Shown here piece by piece: positions 11,582 to 21,225 of a stretch of 64,000 nt of DNA; position 1 is the stretch's first letter; every line of letters begins with the position of its first letter. The translations under genes and the position numbers were made by a program. Where the stretch lies: NCBI RefSeq assembly GCF_002741055.1, contig NZ_CP016809.1, positions 3,135,001 to 3,199,000 of the forward strand, given 5' to 3'. The notes beneath the pieces are model-generated. The model saw only the letters and a list, made by a program, of their open reading frames with translations. It ran no database searches and had not been told where the DNA came from. This stretch comes from Paenibacillus ihbetae. Lineage in GTDB: Bacteria > Bacillota > Bacilli > Paenibacillales > Paenibacillaceae.

Positions 11582-12466
11582 TTAAGATTTGGCCCGCTCT
11601 AGCACGGATTTTAGCTGTTCTACATCAAAGGTATACGTTTCGTTGCAGAAATGGCAGGATACTTCCGCCTTACCGTCTTCATCAATCATTTGTTGAATCT
11701 CATCGCGTCCCAAGCTGATCAATGCCCGCTCAACCCGCTCCTGGCTGCAGTCACAGCTGAATTTCACGTCCATTTCATCCAAAATGCTCACATCCGGTAC
11801 GACCCGCTTCAGGATGTCCTCCAGGCTGAGCCCCTCCTCCAGCATCTCCGTCATCGGCGGAATCGCGCCAAGCGCACGCTCGAGCTCCGTGATCTCTTCA
11901 TCCGTGATCCCGGGAAGAAGCTGGATGATGAATCCACCTGCACTCGCGACCGTATAGTCCGGCGATACGAGCACTCCAAGGCTGACGGCGGAATTCGTCT
12001 GTTCGGATACGGCAAAATAATACGTGAAATCCTCGGCCAGCTCGCCGGAAATAATTGGCACGCTGCCGCGGTAGGGCTCCTTCAATCCCAAGTCTTTGAT
12101 GACGTGAATATAACCGGTGCGGCCGACGGCAGCTGCCACGTCCATCTTGCCCGGACGGATATTCGTCAGCTCGACATGCGGATTGTGAACATACCCGCGC
12201 ACCTCGCCGTTTGCGTTGCTCTCTGCGGCGATCAAGCCGATCGGGCCGTCCCCGCGCACTTGAATGCTGAGGCGCTCGTCGCCTTTCAGCATCGCTCCCA
12301 TCATCGCTGCTGCCGACACGGTACGGCCTAAAGCGGCTGTAACGACCGGGAACGTGTCATGCCTGCTGCGCAGCTCCTCGACCAGATCCGTGGTCCGGAC
12401 GGCGAAGGCCCGCACTTTCCCGCCTAATGCGGTTCCCCGCAGTATGCGGTCTTTTTGTTGATCCAT
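11582..12466 (-). CDS. hslO: Redox-regulated chaperone Hsp33
   Basis: Hsp33 is a cytoplasmic holdase switched on when oxidants release its zinc. The 294-residue protein carries the zinc site in its C-terminal part: C238 and C240 (CDC) with C271 and C274 (CHFC). The N-terminal domain has the family start ILRGTALGGKVRAFAV. A strong AAGGAGGGC Shine-Dalgarno precedes the ATG. It lies between coaX and yacD as in B. subtilis. Confidence 0.96.
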   Translation of the reverse strand: MDQQKDRILRGTALGGKVRAFAVRTTDLVEELRSRHDTFPVVTAALGRTVSAAAMMGAMLKGDERLSIQVRGDGPIGLIAAESNANGEVRGYVHNPHVELTNIRPGKMDVAAAVGRTGYIHVIKDLGLKEPYRGSVPIISGELAEDFTYYFAVSEQTNSAVSLGVLVSPDYTVASAGGFIIQLLPGITDEEITELERALGAIPPMTEMLEEGLSLEDILKRVVPDVSILDEMDVKFSCDCSQERVERALISLGRDEIQQMIDEDGKAEVSCHFCNETYTFDVEQLKSVLERAKS

Positions 12467-12519
12467 CTTGAGGCCCTCCTTGTCTTTCTAGTTGTTATGT
12501 TTTACCCCGAATCCCGGGC

Positions 12520-13284
12520 TTAGTTGCGCTCGTAAATGATACGCAGTCCATCGAGCGTTAGCAGTGGCGCAATCTCCTCGATGGATTCCGTTTCGCTCGC
12601 GATCAGCTCTGCCAATCCTCCGGTTGCGATAACCTTAACATTGTCCGTCCCCATCTCGGCTTTTATACGTTTAACCAGCCCGTCAACCTGTCCGGCATAT
12701 CCGTAAACGATTCCGGCCTGCATCGCGTGGACGGTATTGCGTCCGATCACCTTCTTCGGCTTCTCGAGCTCTACGCGGGGGAGCTTCGATGCGCGCTGCA
12801 CCAAGGCTTCGGTCGCGATCCCGATCCCTGGAACGATGACGCCGCCCAGATAATTTCGATCCTTATCGATACAGTCAAAGGTCGTTGCCGTTCCAAAATC
12901 CACCACAATGACCGGGCTTCCGTACTGCTCGATCGCAGCTACAGCGTTGACGATCCGGTCCGCACCGACCTCCCGCGGGTTCTCATACCGCAGATTTAGG
13001 CCGGTCTTAATGCCGGGGCCGACGATCAGCGGAGCCTTGCCAATATACTTGCTGCACATCTCCTCGACCACTCGGATAAGCGGCGGAACGACGGAGGAGA
13101 CGATGACTCCTTCAATCTGGCTTACCGTTATATTCGACATTTGAAACAAATTGTGAATCAGTACGCCGTATTCATCCACCGTGGATTGGCGTGACGTGCT
13201 GATCCGGAAATCGTGCAGCAGCTTCTTGCCCTGATACACGCCAAGCACGATGTTCGTGTTGCCTACGTCTACGACCAGAATCAA
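12520..13284 (-). CDS. coaX: Type III pantothenate kinase
   Basis: CoaX phosphorylates pantothenate in the first step of coenzyme A synthesis. The 254-residue protein begins with the phosphate-binding VVDVGNTNIVLG. It also has GADRIVNAVAA and VVDFGTATTFDCID, all typical of type III enzymes. The start codon is TTG and overlaps the nadC stop, preceded by GGGAGGAGC. This links CoA synthesis to the NAD operon upstream. Confidence 0.96.
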   Translation of the reverse strand: MILVVDVGNTNIVLGVYQGKKLLHDFRISTSRQSTVDEYGVLIHNLFQMSNITVSQIEGVIVSSVVPPLIRVVEEMCSKYIGKAPLIVGPGIKTGLNLRYENPREVGADRIVNAVAAIEQYGSPVIVVDFGTATTFDCIDKDRNYLGGVIVPGIGIATEALVQRASKLPRVELEKPKKVIGRNTVHAMQAGIVYGYAGQVDGLVKRIKAEMGTDNVKVIATGGLAELIASETESIEEIAPLLTLDGLRIIYERN

Positions 13285-14156
13285 ACCCCTGCTCCTCCCT
13301 TCTTGGCGTTTAGATCTAAGCTGATGTCCAGGTTGTGGAATGAATAGGTGAGCCGTCCGACCGAAATGACATCCACCCCGGTTTCCGCTATGCCGCGTAC
13401 GGTCTGAAGCGACACATTGCCGGAAGCCTCGACCCGAACATGCGGCGACCTTGCCTTAATTCTTCGAACCGCCTCAGTCATCAGCTCATGATTCATGTTG
13501 TCGAGCATGATGATATCTGCGCCGGCATCAAGCGCTTCCTCTACCTGTTCTAGGCTTTCCGTCTCAACCTCGATGGTCATCGTATGCGGAATATTCGCTC
13601 TTGCGCGTTCTACCGCCTGACGGATGCCGCCGGCGCCTTTAATATGATTATCCTTGATCATGACGGCATCATACAAGCCGAACCGGTGGTTCGACCCGCC
13701 GCCTACCCGGACTGCGTACTTCTCAAGCATCCGGTGGCCCGGCGTCGTCTTGCGCGTGTCCACAAGCCGGGTAGGCAGCCCTTCCAGCGCATCGACATAG
13801 GCGCGCGTCGTGGTTGCGATGCCGGACAAACGCTGCAGAAGATTCAGGGCCAGTCTCTCGCCGGTCAATATACGGTGCGTAGACCCCTCGACTTCAGCCA
13901 GGACGGTTCCCTTCTCCACCCGCTCGCCGTCCCGGACCAGCGGCCTGAACACGAGCGTCGGGTCAACCGACTCGAACACCAGCTCTGCAACCGGCATGCC
14001 GGCTACGATGCCCGATTCCTTGGCATGAATCACGGCCTTGGATTCATGTCCGGGCTCAATCGTCGTAAGGGTCGTAATATCTCCAGAGCCGACATCCTCT
14101 TGAAGCCATGTTCGAATACTCTGGAGCAGGCCGTCATGGTAACCGTTAAACATCAT
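13281..14156 (-). CDS. nadC: Nicotinate-nucleotide pyrophosphorylase
   Basis: NadC (quinolinate phosphoribosyltransferase) turns quinolinate and PRPP into nicotinate mononucleotide. The 291-residue protein has the signature DTRKTTPGHRMLEKYAV with RVGGGSNHR and IKDNHI. It overlaps nadB upstream and coaX downstream, so the four genes are read as one unit. Confidence 0.97.
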   Translation of the reverse strand: MMFNGYHDGLLQSIRTWLQEDVGSGDITTLTTIEPGHESKAVIHAKESGIVAGMPVAELVFESVDPTLVFRPLVRDGERVEKGTVLAEVEGSTHRILTGERLALNLLQRLSGIATTTRAYVDALEGLPTRLVDTRKTTPGHRMLEKYAVRVGGGSNHRFGLYDAVMIKDNHIKGAGGIRQAVERARANIPHTMTIEVETESLEQVEEALDAGADIIMLDNMNHELMTEAVRRIKARSPHVRVEASGNVSLQTVRGIAETGVDVISVGRLTYSFHNLDISLDLNAKKGGAGV

Positions 14157-15762
14157 CGCTTATTTCCTCCGTCCTATCTTGATCCCGGGTATGCACGATA
14201 TGCTTCTTCCATGCAGCATCATTTCGTTCCGGGAAATCCTCGCGGTAATGGGCCCCCCGGCTCTCTTCGCGGCACAGCGCGCCGTGAACGACCAGCAGGG
14301 AGGCTGTAAGCATATTGGCAAATTCATACTCCTCGCGTTTGGTCAATACCGCTTGAAACAGGGGCAGCTGCCGGCCAAGCTCTTCCTCCGCCCGTAATAG
14401 GGTGTCCCGGTTGCGGCGAAGTCCGGCATACCGCACCATCACTTTCTGAAGCTTCAGCCGCTTTTCGACCATAGCCTGGGAAGGCGCATCCTTGCGTCCA
14501 AGCCTGAAGGTTACATCAAGGGGTCGCTTCTCCTGTTTCGGAAGCTGCCCAATCCGTTCAACAATCCGGCTTCCGTATACAACCGCCTCGGAAAGCGAAT
14601 TGCTGGCTAAGCGATTTGCGCCATGAACGCCGGTCGAGGACACTTCCCCGCAGGCGAACAGACGCTTCACACTGCTCTCCCCGTACAGATTCGTTTTGAT
14701 GCCCCCCATCATATAATGCGCAGCGGGAGAGACCGGAATCCAATCGGAGGTCAGATCAAGCCCATAGCGCATGCAGGTTTCGTAAATTGTTGGAAACCGG
14801 TGCTTGACCATCTCCGGAGATTCATGGGTAATGTCCAGGTAGACGAACGTGGAGCCCGTCGCCTCCATTTCGCTGACGATCGCCCGGGCGACAATATCCC
14901 GGGGCGCCAGCTCCAGCAGCTCATGATATTTGTGCATGAAGCGCTCGCCTTTAATATTCCGGAGCACCGCGCCTTCTCCGCGCACCGCTTCCGAAACCAG
15001 AAACCGCGGTGCTCCCGGATAACTCAGCGCCGTTGGGTGGAACTGAATAAACTCCATGTCCCGAATCTGGGCGCCCGCCCGATAGGCCATCGCGACACCA
15101 TCGGCGGTCGCAACCTCGGGATTGGTCGTGTACCGGTACAGCTGACCCGCACCGCCGGAGCACATAATCGTTGCTTCGCCCCGCACGAAGATCCGCTTCC
15201 CGTCCGGCATCTGGACAATCGCTCCATGGCATTCGCCTTGATCGGTAACCAGATCGATGACAAAATGATCATCCCACACCTCTATATTGTGAAGCATTTC
15301 GACTTGAATGGAAAGGGCGCGTACGATTTCATAGCCGGTAGCATCCCCATTCGCATGGAGAATGCGGCGGTGGCTATGGGCTCCTTCCTTCGTTAGAGCG
15401 AGCTCCCCGTTCTCGACGTCAAACATCGTCCCGAGACGGATCAATTCCTGGACACCGGCCGGTCCCTCGTTAACCAGCACATCCACCGCTGCCGAGGAGC
15501 ATAACCCGGCCCCTGCAAGCAGCGTATCCTGCCGATGATAGGCCGGTGAATCGTCCTCCGCCGTCACGGCAGCGATGCCGCCTTGCGCATAGCGCGTATT
15601 GCTCTCGAGCAGCGATTTCTTCGTAATCAACAGCACCTTATGATGCTCGCTTGCCAGAATAGCGGTATATAAACCGGCGATGCCGGAGCCGATGACGATC
15701 ACATCCGTCTCTTTTACCGGCAGGTCCTTTAGGTCAAAATCGATCAAATACTGCGGTATCAC
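14146..15762 (-). CDS. nadB: L-aspartate oxidase
   Basis: NadB oxidises aspartate to iminoaspartate for quinolinate synthesis. The 538-residue flavoprotein has the FAD-binding motif VIGSGIAGLYTA near the N terminus. It also has TRYAQGGIAAV (about 57-67) and GVHGANRLASNSLSEA in the middle. The start is GTG with an AGGTGAGAC site. It follows nadA by about 40 bp and overlaps nadC. Confidence 0.97.
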   Translation of the reverse strand: MIPQYLIDFDLKDLPVKETDVIVIGSGIAGLYTAILASEHHKVLLITKKSLLESNTRYAQGGIAAVTAEDDSPAYHRQDTLLAGAGLCSSAAVDVLVNEGPAGVQELIRLGTMFDVENGELALTKEGAHSHRRILHANGDATGYEIVRALSIQVEMLHNIEVWDDHFVIDLVTDQGECHGAIVQMPDGKRIFVRGEATIMCSGGAGQLYRYTTNPEVATADGVAMAYRAGAQIRDMEFIQFHPTALSYPGAPRFLVSEAVRGEGAVLRNIKGERFMHKYHELLELAPRDIVARAIVSEMEATGSTFVYLDITHESPEMVKHRFPTIYETCMRYGLDLTSDWIPVSPAAHYMMGGIKTNLYGESSVKRLFACGEVSSTGVHGANRLASNSLSEAVVYGSRIVERIGQLPKQEKRPLDVTFRLGRKDAPSQAMVEKRLKLQKVMVRYAGLRRNRDTLLRAEEELGRQLPLFQAVLTKREEYEFANMLTASLLVVHGALCREESRGAHYREDFPERNDAAWKKHIVHTRDQDRTEEISDDV

Positions 15763-15801
15763 GCTCGTCTCACCTGTCTTCTCGCGAAAGAGTAGCGCAT
15801 G

Positions 15802-16740
15802 CTACTTAACTTGTAACATGCGCTCTAAGGAAGTTCTGGCTTTCTCTGCAACGACAGGCGGCACGTAAATCTGCGGCTTCATTGTCTCCAGAGCTTTGAC
15901 CAGCTTTTTGAGATTATTCACTTTCATATTCGGACATACGAGGAATTTAGTCGCAAAATGGAAGGATTTATTCGGACTGTCCAAACGGAGCTGATAGCCG
16001 GTTCCGTCTTCGGTTCCTACGATAAATTCCTGGGCCGGCGAGTTTTTGCAGTATTCCAGAATGGCGGTGGTGCTGCCCACAAAGTCGCCCATAGCGACAA
16101 CCTCCGGACGGCATTCCGGATGCACGACGAACTCGGCGTTCGGATATTTCGCCTTCATCTCCACAACATCTTTCACGGTTAACATATCATGCGTATTGCA
16201 GTACCCTTCCCAGATGATCAGCTTTTTGTCAGTGTGCTGCTGGACGTAATGCCCCAGGTTTTTGTCGGGCACCCAAATGATTTCATCCGAATCGACCGAC
16301 TGAATGACCTTAACCGCATTCGAGGATGTACAGCAAATATCGGTCTCCGCCTTGATCTCGGCCGATGAATTGATATACGTGACCACTTTGGCATTCGGAT
16401 GCTGGGCCTTCAGCTTACGCAGCCCGTCAACGTTCACCATATCGGCCATCGGACAGCCTGCGCGCTCGTCAGGAATAAGCACCGTTTTGTTCGGTGCCAA
16501 TATCTTTGCGCTTTCTCCCATAAAATGCACGCCGCAAAAAACGATGACCTCGGCATCGGTCTGAGCCGCCTTTTGGGCCAGCAAAAAGGAATCTCCGCGG
16601 AAATCGGCGACTTCCTGAATTTCATCCCGTTGATAATAATGCGCCAAAATGATGGCATTGCGTTCCTTCTTCAACTCCATTAACCGTTCACGCAGCACGC
16701 GGTTCTGCTCCGCCTTGCGCTCCAGTGCCAAAGCTTCCAT
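15802..16740 (-). CDS. nadA: Quinolinate synthase
   Basis: NadA condenses iminoaspartate with dihydroxyacetone phosphate using a [4Fe-4S] cluster. The 312-residue protein carries the expected cysteine motifs: FCGVHFMGES, CTSSNAVKV and a later CP segment. It is the first gene of nadA-nadB-nadC-coaX. A perfect -35 box and an operator-like palindrome lie upstream. In B. subtilis the nad genes are elsewhere and are repressed by NiaR (YrxA). Confidence 0.97.
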   Translation of the reverse strand: MEALALERKAEQNRVLRERLMELKKERNAIILAHYYQRDEIQEVADFRGDSFLLAQKAAQTDAEVIVFCGVHFMGESAKILAPNKTVLIPDERAGCPMADMVNVDGLRKLKAQHPNAKVVTYINSSAEIKAETDICCTSSNAVKVIQSVDSDEIIWVPDKNLGHYVQQHTDKKLIIWEGYCNTHDMLTVKDVVEMKAKYPNAEFVVHPECRPEVVAMGDFVGSTTAILEYCKNSPAQEFIVGTEDGTGYQLRLDSPNKSFHFATKFLVCPNMKVNNLKKLVKALETMKPQIYVPPVVAEKARTSLERMLQVK

Positions 16741-16820
16741 GATCGACCCTCTCCCCTTATGTTATCCGGCCTTCGGCCGCTTGATGACCATGTGTTGAAG
16801 GACATTCGCAACCTTTGTGA

Positions 16821-16836
16821 AAGGATGCGCATCCTT
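16821..16836. promoter_or_regulatory. Perfect palindrome at the nadA transcription start
   Basis: AAGGATGCGCATCCTT is its own reverse complement and would cover about +5 to +20 of the nadA transcript. That is where a repressor such as NiaR would act. The sequence does not resemble any NiaR site that I can recall, so the factor is unknown. Confidence 0.5.
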
Positions 16837-16847
16837 ATTTAACAACT

Positions 16848-16876
16848 AATGTACACGGAGCTCTAATCCCTGTCAA
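16848..16876 (-). promoter_or_regulatory. Sigma-A promoter of nadA
   Basis: A perfect TTGACA, a 17-bp spacer and TACATT are read on the minus strand, directly after the ftsH terminator. Confidence 0.85.
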
Positions 16877-16891
16877 TGTGATAAGAAGCAC

Positions 16892-16931
16892 AAAAAGAAC
16901 CGGAAAACGAATGATCGTTCTCCGGTTCTTC
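16892..16931 (-). terminator. Terminator after ftsH
   Basis: Long stem AAGAACCGGA/TCCGGTTCTT, extended by AACGA/TCGTT, is followed by TTTTTG on the minus strand. Confidence 0.9.
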
Positions 16932-16964
16932 ATTTTTATTCCAAATACGAGTATTTGAGCGAAT

Positions 16965-19022
16965 TTACGTTAAGCTGCTATCGTTGTCCGATCCGCCAGG
17001 AGGATCTTTGCGCTCCGAATCCTTACGTTCCGGATTCGAATCCATCGGGTTGTTCGGAATCTCTTCCGTAGAAGTCGGCTGCTGGCCTTCTTCCTTCCCT
17101 TGAATACGGACGCGGACATCACCGATGTTATCGATCGTTGGCTCACCGTTCTCGGAAGAGCCGGAGCCTTCGCCTTCGCCGTTGCCTTCGACTGTTCCAG
17201 TCTCAATGAGATTCTTAATCTGCTCAAGCTCCAGCGTTTCTTTCTCCAGGAGCGTATTCGCAATCAAATGAACCTCTTTGGCATGCTTGGACAGAAGCTC
17301 TTTACACTTCTCGTAGCATTCGGTAATAAACCGCTGCATTTCCTGATCGATTTCGTAGGCGATTTGGTCACTGTAGTTCTGCTCGTGCCCGATATCCCGG
17401 CCAAGGAACACTTGTCCCTGGGAGGTACCGAACTGCATCGGACCGAGCTTCTCGCTCATACCGTATTCCACGATCATGCTGCGGATAATGCTGGTTGCCT
17501 GCTGGAAGTCGCTGTATGCTCCGGTTCCGATTTCTCCGATGAACAGCTCTTCCGCCACGCGGCCGCCGAGCAGCCCGGTTACGCGATCGAGCAGTTCCTG
17601 CTTGGTCACGAGCATGCGGTCTTCCTTCGGCATCATGATAACGTATCCGCCGGCGCGGCCGCGTGGAATAATCGTTACTTTATGCACCGTATCCGCGTGC
17701 TCCAAGAAGTAACCGACAATCGTATGACCGGCTTCGTGGTAAGCCACGATGCGCTTCTCGCGGTCGCTGATTACGCGGCTGCGCTTCTCGGTACCGACAA
17801 TCACGCGGTCGATTGCCTCGTCGACTTCCGTCATGGATATATCTTTACGGTTACGACGTGCGGCAAGCAAGGCCGCCTCATTCAGAAGGTTCTCCAGATC
17901 GGCGCCTGTAAAACCGGTCGTACGCTTCGCGATGATGTCGAGTTTGACATCCTTCGTCAGCGGTTTGTTGCGTGCATGCACCTTCAGTACAGCTTCACGT
18001 CCCTTAACATCCGGACGATCTACAGTAATCTGACGGTCGAAACGTCCCGGACGCAGCAAGGCCGGGTCCAGAATATCCGGGCGGTTCGTAGCAGCGACGA
18101 TGATGATGCCTTCGTTCGCCCCGAAACCGTCCATCTCTACGAGCAACTGGTTCAGCGTTTGCTCGCGCTCGTCATGTCCGCCGCCAAGGCCGGCGCCGCG
18201 CTGGCGGCCCACAGCATCAATCTCGTCAATGAAGATAATACATGGCGCATTCTTCTTCGCGTTCTCGAACAAGTCGCGTACACGCGAAGCACCGACACCG
18301 ACGAACATTTCCACGAAGTCGGAACCGGAAATACTGAAGAACGGAACGCCTGCTTCACCGGCAACCGCACGAGCCAGGAGGGTCTTACCGGTTCCCGGAG
18401 GACCGACAAGCAGCACACCCTTCGGAATGCGGGCGCCGACGGTGTTGAATTTGCGCGGATCCTTCAGGAAGTCGACAACCTCAACGAGCTCCTGCTTCTC
18501 CTCATCAGCACCGGCTACGTCTTCAAACGTAACGCGTTTCTTCTCTTCATTATATAAGCGGGCTTTGCTCTTGCCAAAGTTCATCACTTTGCCGCCGCCG
18601 CCCTGAGCTTGATTGAACAGGAAGAAGAACAGAACAAACATGATCACGAGCGGAATAAAGGATGAAAGCAGTGTCAGCCAAATGCTTTGGCCTTCCATCG
18701 GCACCACGGTCAGCTTTACATCGTTGCTCTCGCTGGCTGCGGTCAATTCCTGCATCGCCGCATCAGTAGCCGGAATGTAGGTTGAGAAATTCTCCGACTT
18801 CTTCTCTTCGGTGACTTCCCTATACTTACCGGTCACCAGATACGCGTAGCCGTCGAACTGAACCGTCATTTCCTTTATGTTGTTATCTTTGACTTCCTGC
18901 CGCAGCTGATTATAACTAGGGGCATCGGCCTGCTCGCCACCGTTGGTGACGAATTGTACTATGCCCACCACGACCAAAAATAGAATCAAATAAAAACCAG
19001 AATTCCGGATGAACCGACTCAT
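16965..19022 (-). CDS. ftsH: ATP-dependent zinc metalloprotease FtsH
   Basis: FtsH extracts and degrades membrane and short-lived cytosolic proteins. The 685-residue protein has two membrane segments (about 9-26 and 112-136) around an extracytoplasmic loop. Walker A GPPGTGKT is at 207-214 and Walker [10 protein letters not shown] near 262-270. The zinc site HEAGH is at 429-433. The last 80 or so residues form a polar tail rich in Gly, Ser, Glu and Pro, unlikely to be folded. A strong Shine-Dalgarno (AGGAGGTAGGGG) is present. It follows hpt and tilS as in B. subtilis. Confidence 0.98.
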   Translation of the reverse strand: MSRFIRNSGFYLILFLVVVGIVQFVTNGGEQADAPSYNQLRQEVKDNNIKEMTVQFDGYAYLVTGKYREVTEEKKSENFSTYIPATDAAMQELTAASESNDVKLTVVPMEGQSIWLTLLSSFIPLVIMFVLFFFLFNQAQGGGGKVMNFGKSKARLYNEEKKRVTFEDVAGADEEKQELVEVVDFLKDPRKFNTVGARIPKGVLLVGPPGTGKTLLARAVAGEAGVPFFSISGSDFVEMFVGVGASRVRDLFENAKKNAPCIIFIDEIDAVGRQRGAGLGGGHDEREQTLNQLLVEMDGFGANEGIIIVAATNRPDILDPALLRPGRFDRQITVDRPDVKGREAVLKVHARNKPLTKDVKLDIIAKRTTGFTGADLENLLNEAALLAARRNRKDISMTEVDEAIDRVIVGTEKRSRVISDREKRIVAYHEAGHTIVGYFLEHADTVHKVTIIPRGRAGGYVIMMPKEDRMLVTKQELLDRVTGLLGGRVAEELFIGEIGTGAYSDFQQATSIIRSMIVEYGMSEKLGPMQFGTSQGQVFLGRDIGHEQNYSDQIAYEIDQEMQRFITECYEKCKELLSKHAKEVHLIANTLLEKETLELEQIKNLIETGTVEGNGEGEGSGSSENGEPTIDNIGDVRVRIQGKEEGQQPTSTEEIPNNPMDSNPERKDSERKDPPGGSDNDSSLT

Positions 19023-19122
19023 CCCCTACCTCCTCTCAAGACACATAAGATATTTTACCACAGCCTGTCTGGCCTTCTCAACAAAGGGCCAAGATCCGTG
19101 GCAGCAGCCCATATGGCGCGGT

Positions 19123-19662
19123 TTAACTGCTGTAGATTTCCGGCTTCAGAATCCCGATGTAGGGGAGGTTCCGGTAATGCTCGGCATAATCAAGCCCGTA
19201 GCCGACGACGAATGCGTCAGGCAGCACGAACCCGGTGTAATCGGCCTGCAAATCCACCGTGCGGCGGGCAGGCTTGTCGAACAAAGTAACAACGCGAACC
19301 GTGTTGGCCTTGCGGCTCTTGAGGAGCTCGATCAAATGGCTCAGCGTAAGGCCGCTGTCGATGATATCCTCCACGATCAGCACATCCCTGCCTTCAACGG
19401 ATGCATCGAGATCTTTAATGATCTTGACCACGCCCGATGACTTGGTGGATGCCCCGTAGCTGGACACTGCCATGAAATCCAGCTCCAGCGGTACTGTAAT
19501 GGATTTAACCAAGTCTGCCATAAAAATAAACGCACCTTTAAGAACGCAGATAACGAGCGGATTGCGTCCTTCGTATTCGGCGCTGAGCTTTGAACCGAGT
19601 TCCTTAATCTTCGCGTGAATTTCTTCTTCTGTGATCAGTATTTCCTGAATGTCATTCTGCAA
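19123..19662 (-). CDS. hpt: Hypoxanthine phosphoribosyltransferase
   Basis: Hpt salvages hypoxanthine and guanine with PRPP. I place the start at the TTG at 19662. GGAGGT lies 9 bp upstream, and the resulting 179-residue protein begins [15 protein letters not shown], as in B. subtilis. The PRPP loop is [17 protein letters not shown]. The gene lies between tilS and ftsH. Confidence 0.95.
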   Translation of the reverse strand: MQNDIQEILITEEEIHAKIKELGSKLSAEYEGRNPLVICVLKGAFIFMADLVKSITVPLELDFMAVSSYGASTKSSGVVKIIKDLDASVEGRDVLIVEDIIDSGLTLSHLIELLKSRKANTVRVVTLFDKPARRTVDLQADYTGFVLPDAFVVGYGLDYAEHYRNLPYIGILKPEIYSS

Positions 19663-19738
19663 CTTCAATGGACCTCCTAGTTTATACATATGAAAGCGTG
19701 AAACGGGCCATGCTTAGCGTCTATGCTTGCCTGAAACC

Positions 19739-21169
19739 TTAAAGCTCCGTAAACTCCATACGGAGAATCCGCACGGTATGCCGCCCTGGGGCAGCATGAT
19801 AGGAACGTCGTACATCCGGAATCCATACAATGTTGCCGGCACTGTCGCAAACGATCGGAATCCGGGAACGGACAGACGGTGGAATTTTCTCATCAATGAG
19901 AATATCTTTCACCTTTTTGCTTCCGTTTAATCCCATAACCTTCATCTTGTCTCCCGGCTGTCTGTTACGCACGGTTAAAGGAAATCGAAGCTCGTCGGCA
20001 TCGAACTCCACCGCGCTGGCGGAGCCGGCTGCCCCGGACCGAGTGCTGCCGTCTGTCCTGATCGACAGCGTCAGCAGCTTGCCGATTTCCGGAATGGGCA
20101 CCTGCCAGTCTCCGGGAGAATCGAGAGTATATATGTACTGTCCCTGTTCGGACGGAGGCTCCGGCCAAAAAGTAATTCGACCGTACTCGCGGATACAGGT
20201 AATGCCGCCCCCCAGTGAAAGACGCCAACTGCTCCGCTGATTGTTCAAGATGCCTTGGCGTACCGATTCGATCTTGACAAAATCGGCGATTTCCTGTTTA
20301 GAGGGCAGATAAGTTAATATTAGTTTAATCAAACGCCGTTGTAAAGCGACATGTAAGGCCAAAAAGGAAGGCGCGTCGATGGCGAGCCTCCCATTGTTCT
20401 CCTGCACCAACTGACGATATGCCCGCTCCGCTTCCCGATCCATGTAATCATCCTCATACTGTACAATTTCCGCTAATTGATTCAGCGAGGATGACAGCTG
20501 CGCATTGTATTGTTCCAGAAACGGCAATACCTCCAGGCGAATCGCGTTGCGGCGGTATTTCGTCTGCAGGTTGGTGTAGTCCATGGCATATGAAAAGCCG
20601 CAGCGGCGGCACAGCTCCAAAATGTCCGCCTTGTTTATACGAAGGAAGGGGCGGATGAGTTCCACATTTTTTTCGGTGCGCTTCCATCGCATGCCGGACA
20701 AGCCCGACAAGCCGCTGCCGCGCAGAAGCTTCATCATGACCGTCTCGGCCTGATCGTCGGCATGATGGGCAAGAGCCACCGCTCGGGCTCCGTATGTCCG
20801 AGCCGTTTGGAGGAGAAAATCATATCGCTTCTCTCTGGCCGCCTCCTGCCCGCCCTTTCCGCTCTCTTCCATATATGAGGGAATGTCGGCGTACGCGATC
20901 TCCAGCGGAAGACCGAGGGATTCCGCCAATTCGCGCACGAACTCCGCTTCCGCATCCGACTCGGCGCGAAAGCCATGATGGACATGAGCGCATACGAGCC
21001 TAAGCGGCGTATGCTTGGTCGAAATTTCATGCAGCACATGCAGCAGAGCTACGGAATCGGGCCCGCCGGATACGGCGACCACGATGCAGTCCCCTTCGGA
21101 CCACAGCCCATATTCGGCGGCAGCGCGCAACACGTCCGAAACGATCCGGTGCATATAATCCTGTTTCAC
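19739..21169 (-). CDS. tilS: tRNA(Ile)-lysidine synthetase
   Basis: TilS converts C34 of the tRNA-Ile CAU anticodon to lysidine so that it reads AUA. The P-loop SGGPDS is near the N terminus (about 33-38). A central TilS domain and the C-terminal zinc-less domain (TVRNRQPGDKMKVMG) follow. I chose the GTG at 21169 because AAGGGGAC precedes it and the upstream extension has no homology to the family. The length is 476 residues. It is encoded next to hpt, as is common in Bacillota. Confidence 0.95.
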   Translation of the reverse strand: MKQDYMHRIVSDVLRAAAEYGLWSEGDCIVVAVSGGPDSVALLHVLHEISTKHTPLRLVCAHVHHGFRAESDAEAEFVRELAESLGLPLEIAYADIPSYMEESGKGGQEAAREKRYDFLLQTARTYGARAVALAHHADDQAETVMMKLLRGSGLSGLSGMRWKRTEKNVELIRPFLRINKADILELCRRCGFSYAMDYTNLQTKYRRNAIRLEVLPFLEQYNAQLSSSLNQLAEIVQYEDDYMDREAERAYRQLVQENNGRLAIDAPSFLALHVALQRRLIKLILTYLPSKQEIADFVKIESVRQGILNNQRSSWRLSLGGGITCIREYGRITFWPEPPSEQGQYIYTLDSPGDWQVPIPEIGKLLTLSIRTDGSTRSGAAGSASAVEFDADELRFPLTVRNRQPGDKMKVMGLNGSKKVKDILIDEKIPPSVRSRIPIVCDSAGNIVWIPDVRRSYHAAPGRHTVRILRMEFTEL

Positions 21170-21225
21170 TTTTAAGTCCCCTTTATGAGGTTGCACTTTA
21201 TGAATCCGTAACACGGCAACGGACA

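Noticed and set aside
17100..18557. A 485-codon open frame on the plus strand inside ftsH.
   Set aside because: It is antisense to a well-supported gene and shows no family motif or ribosome site. It is a shadow of codon bias.
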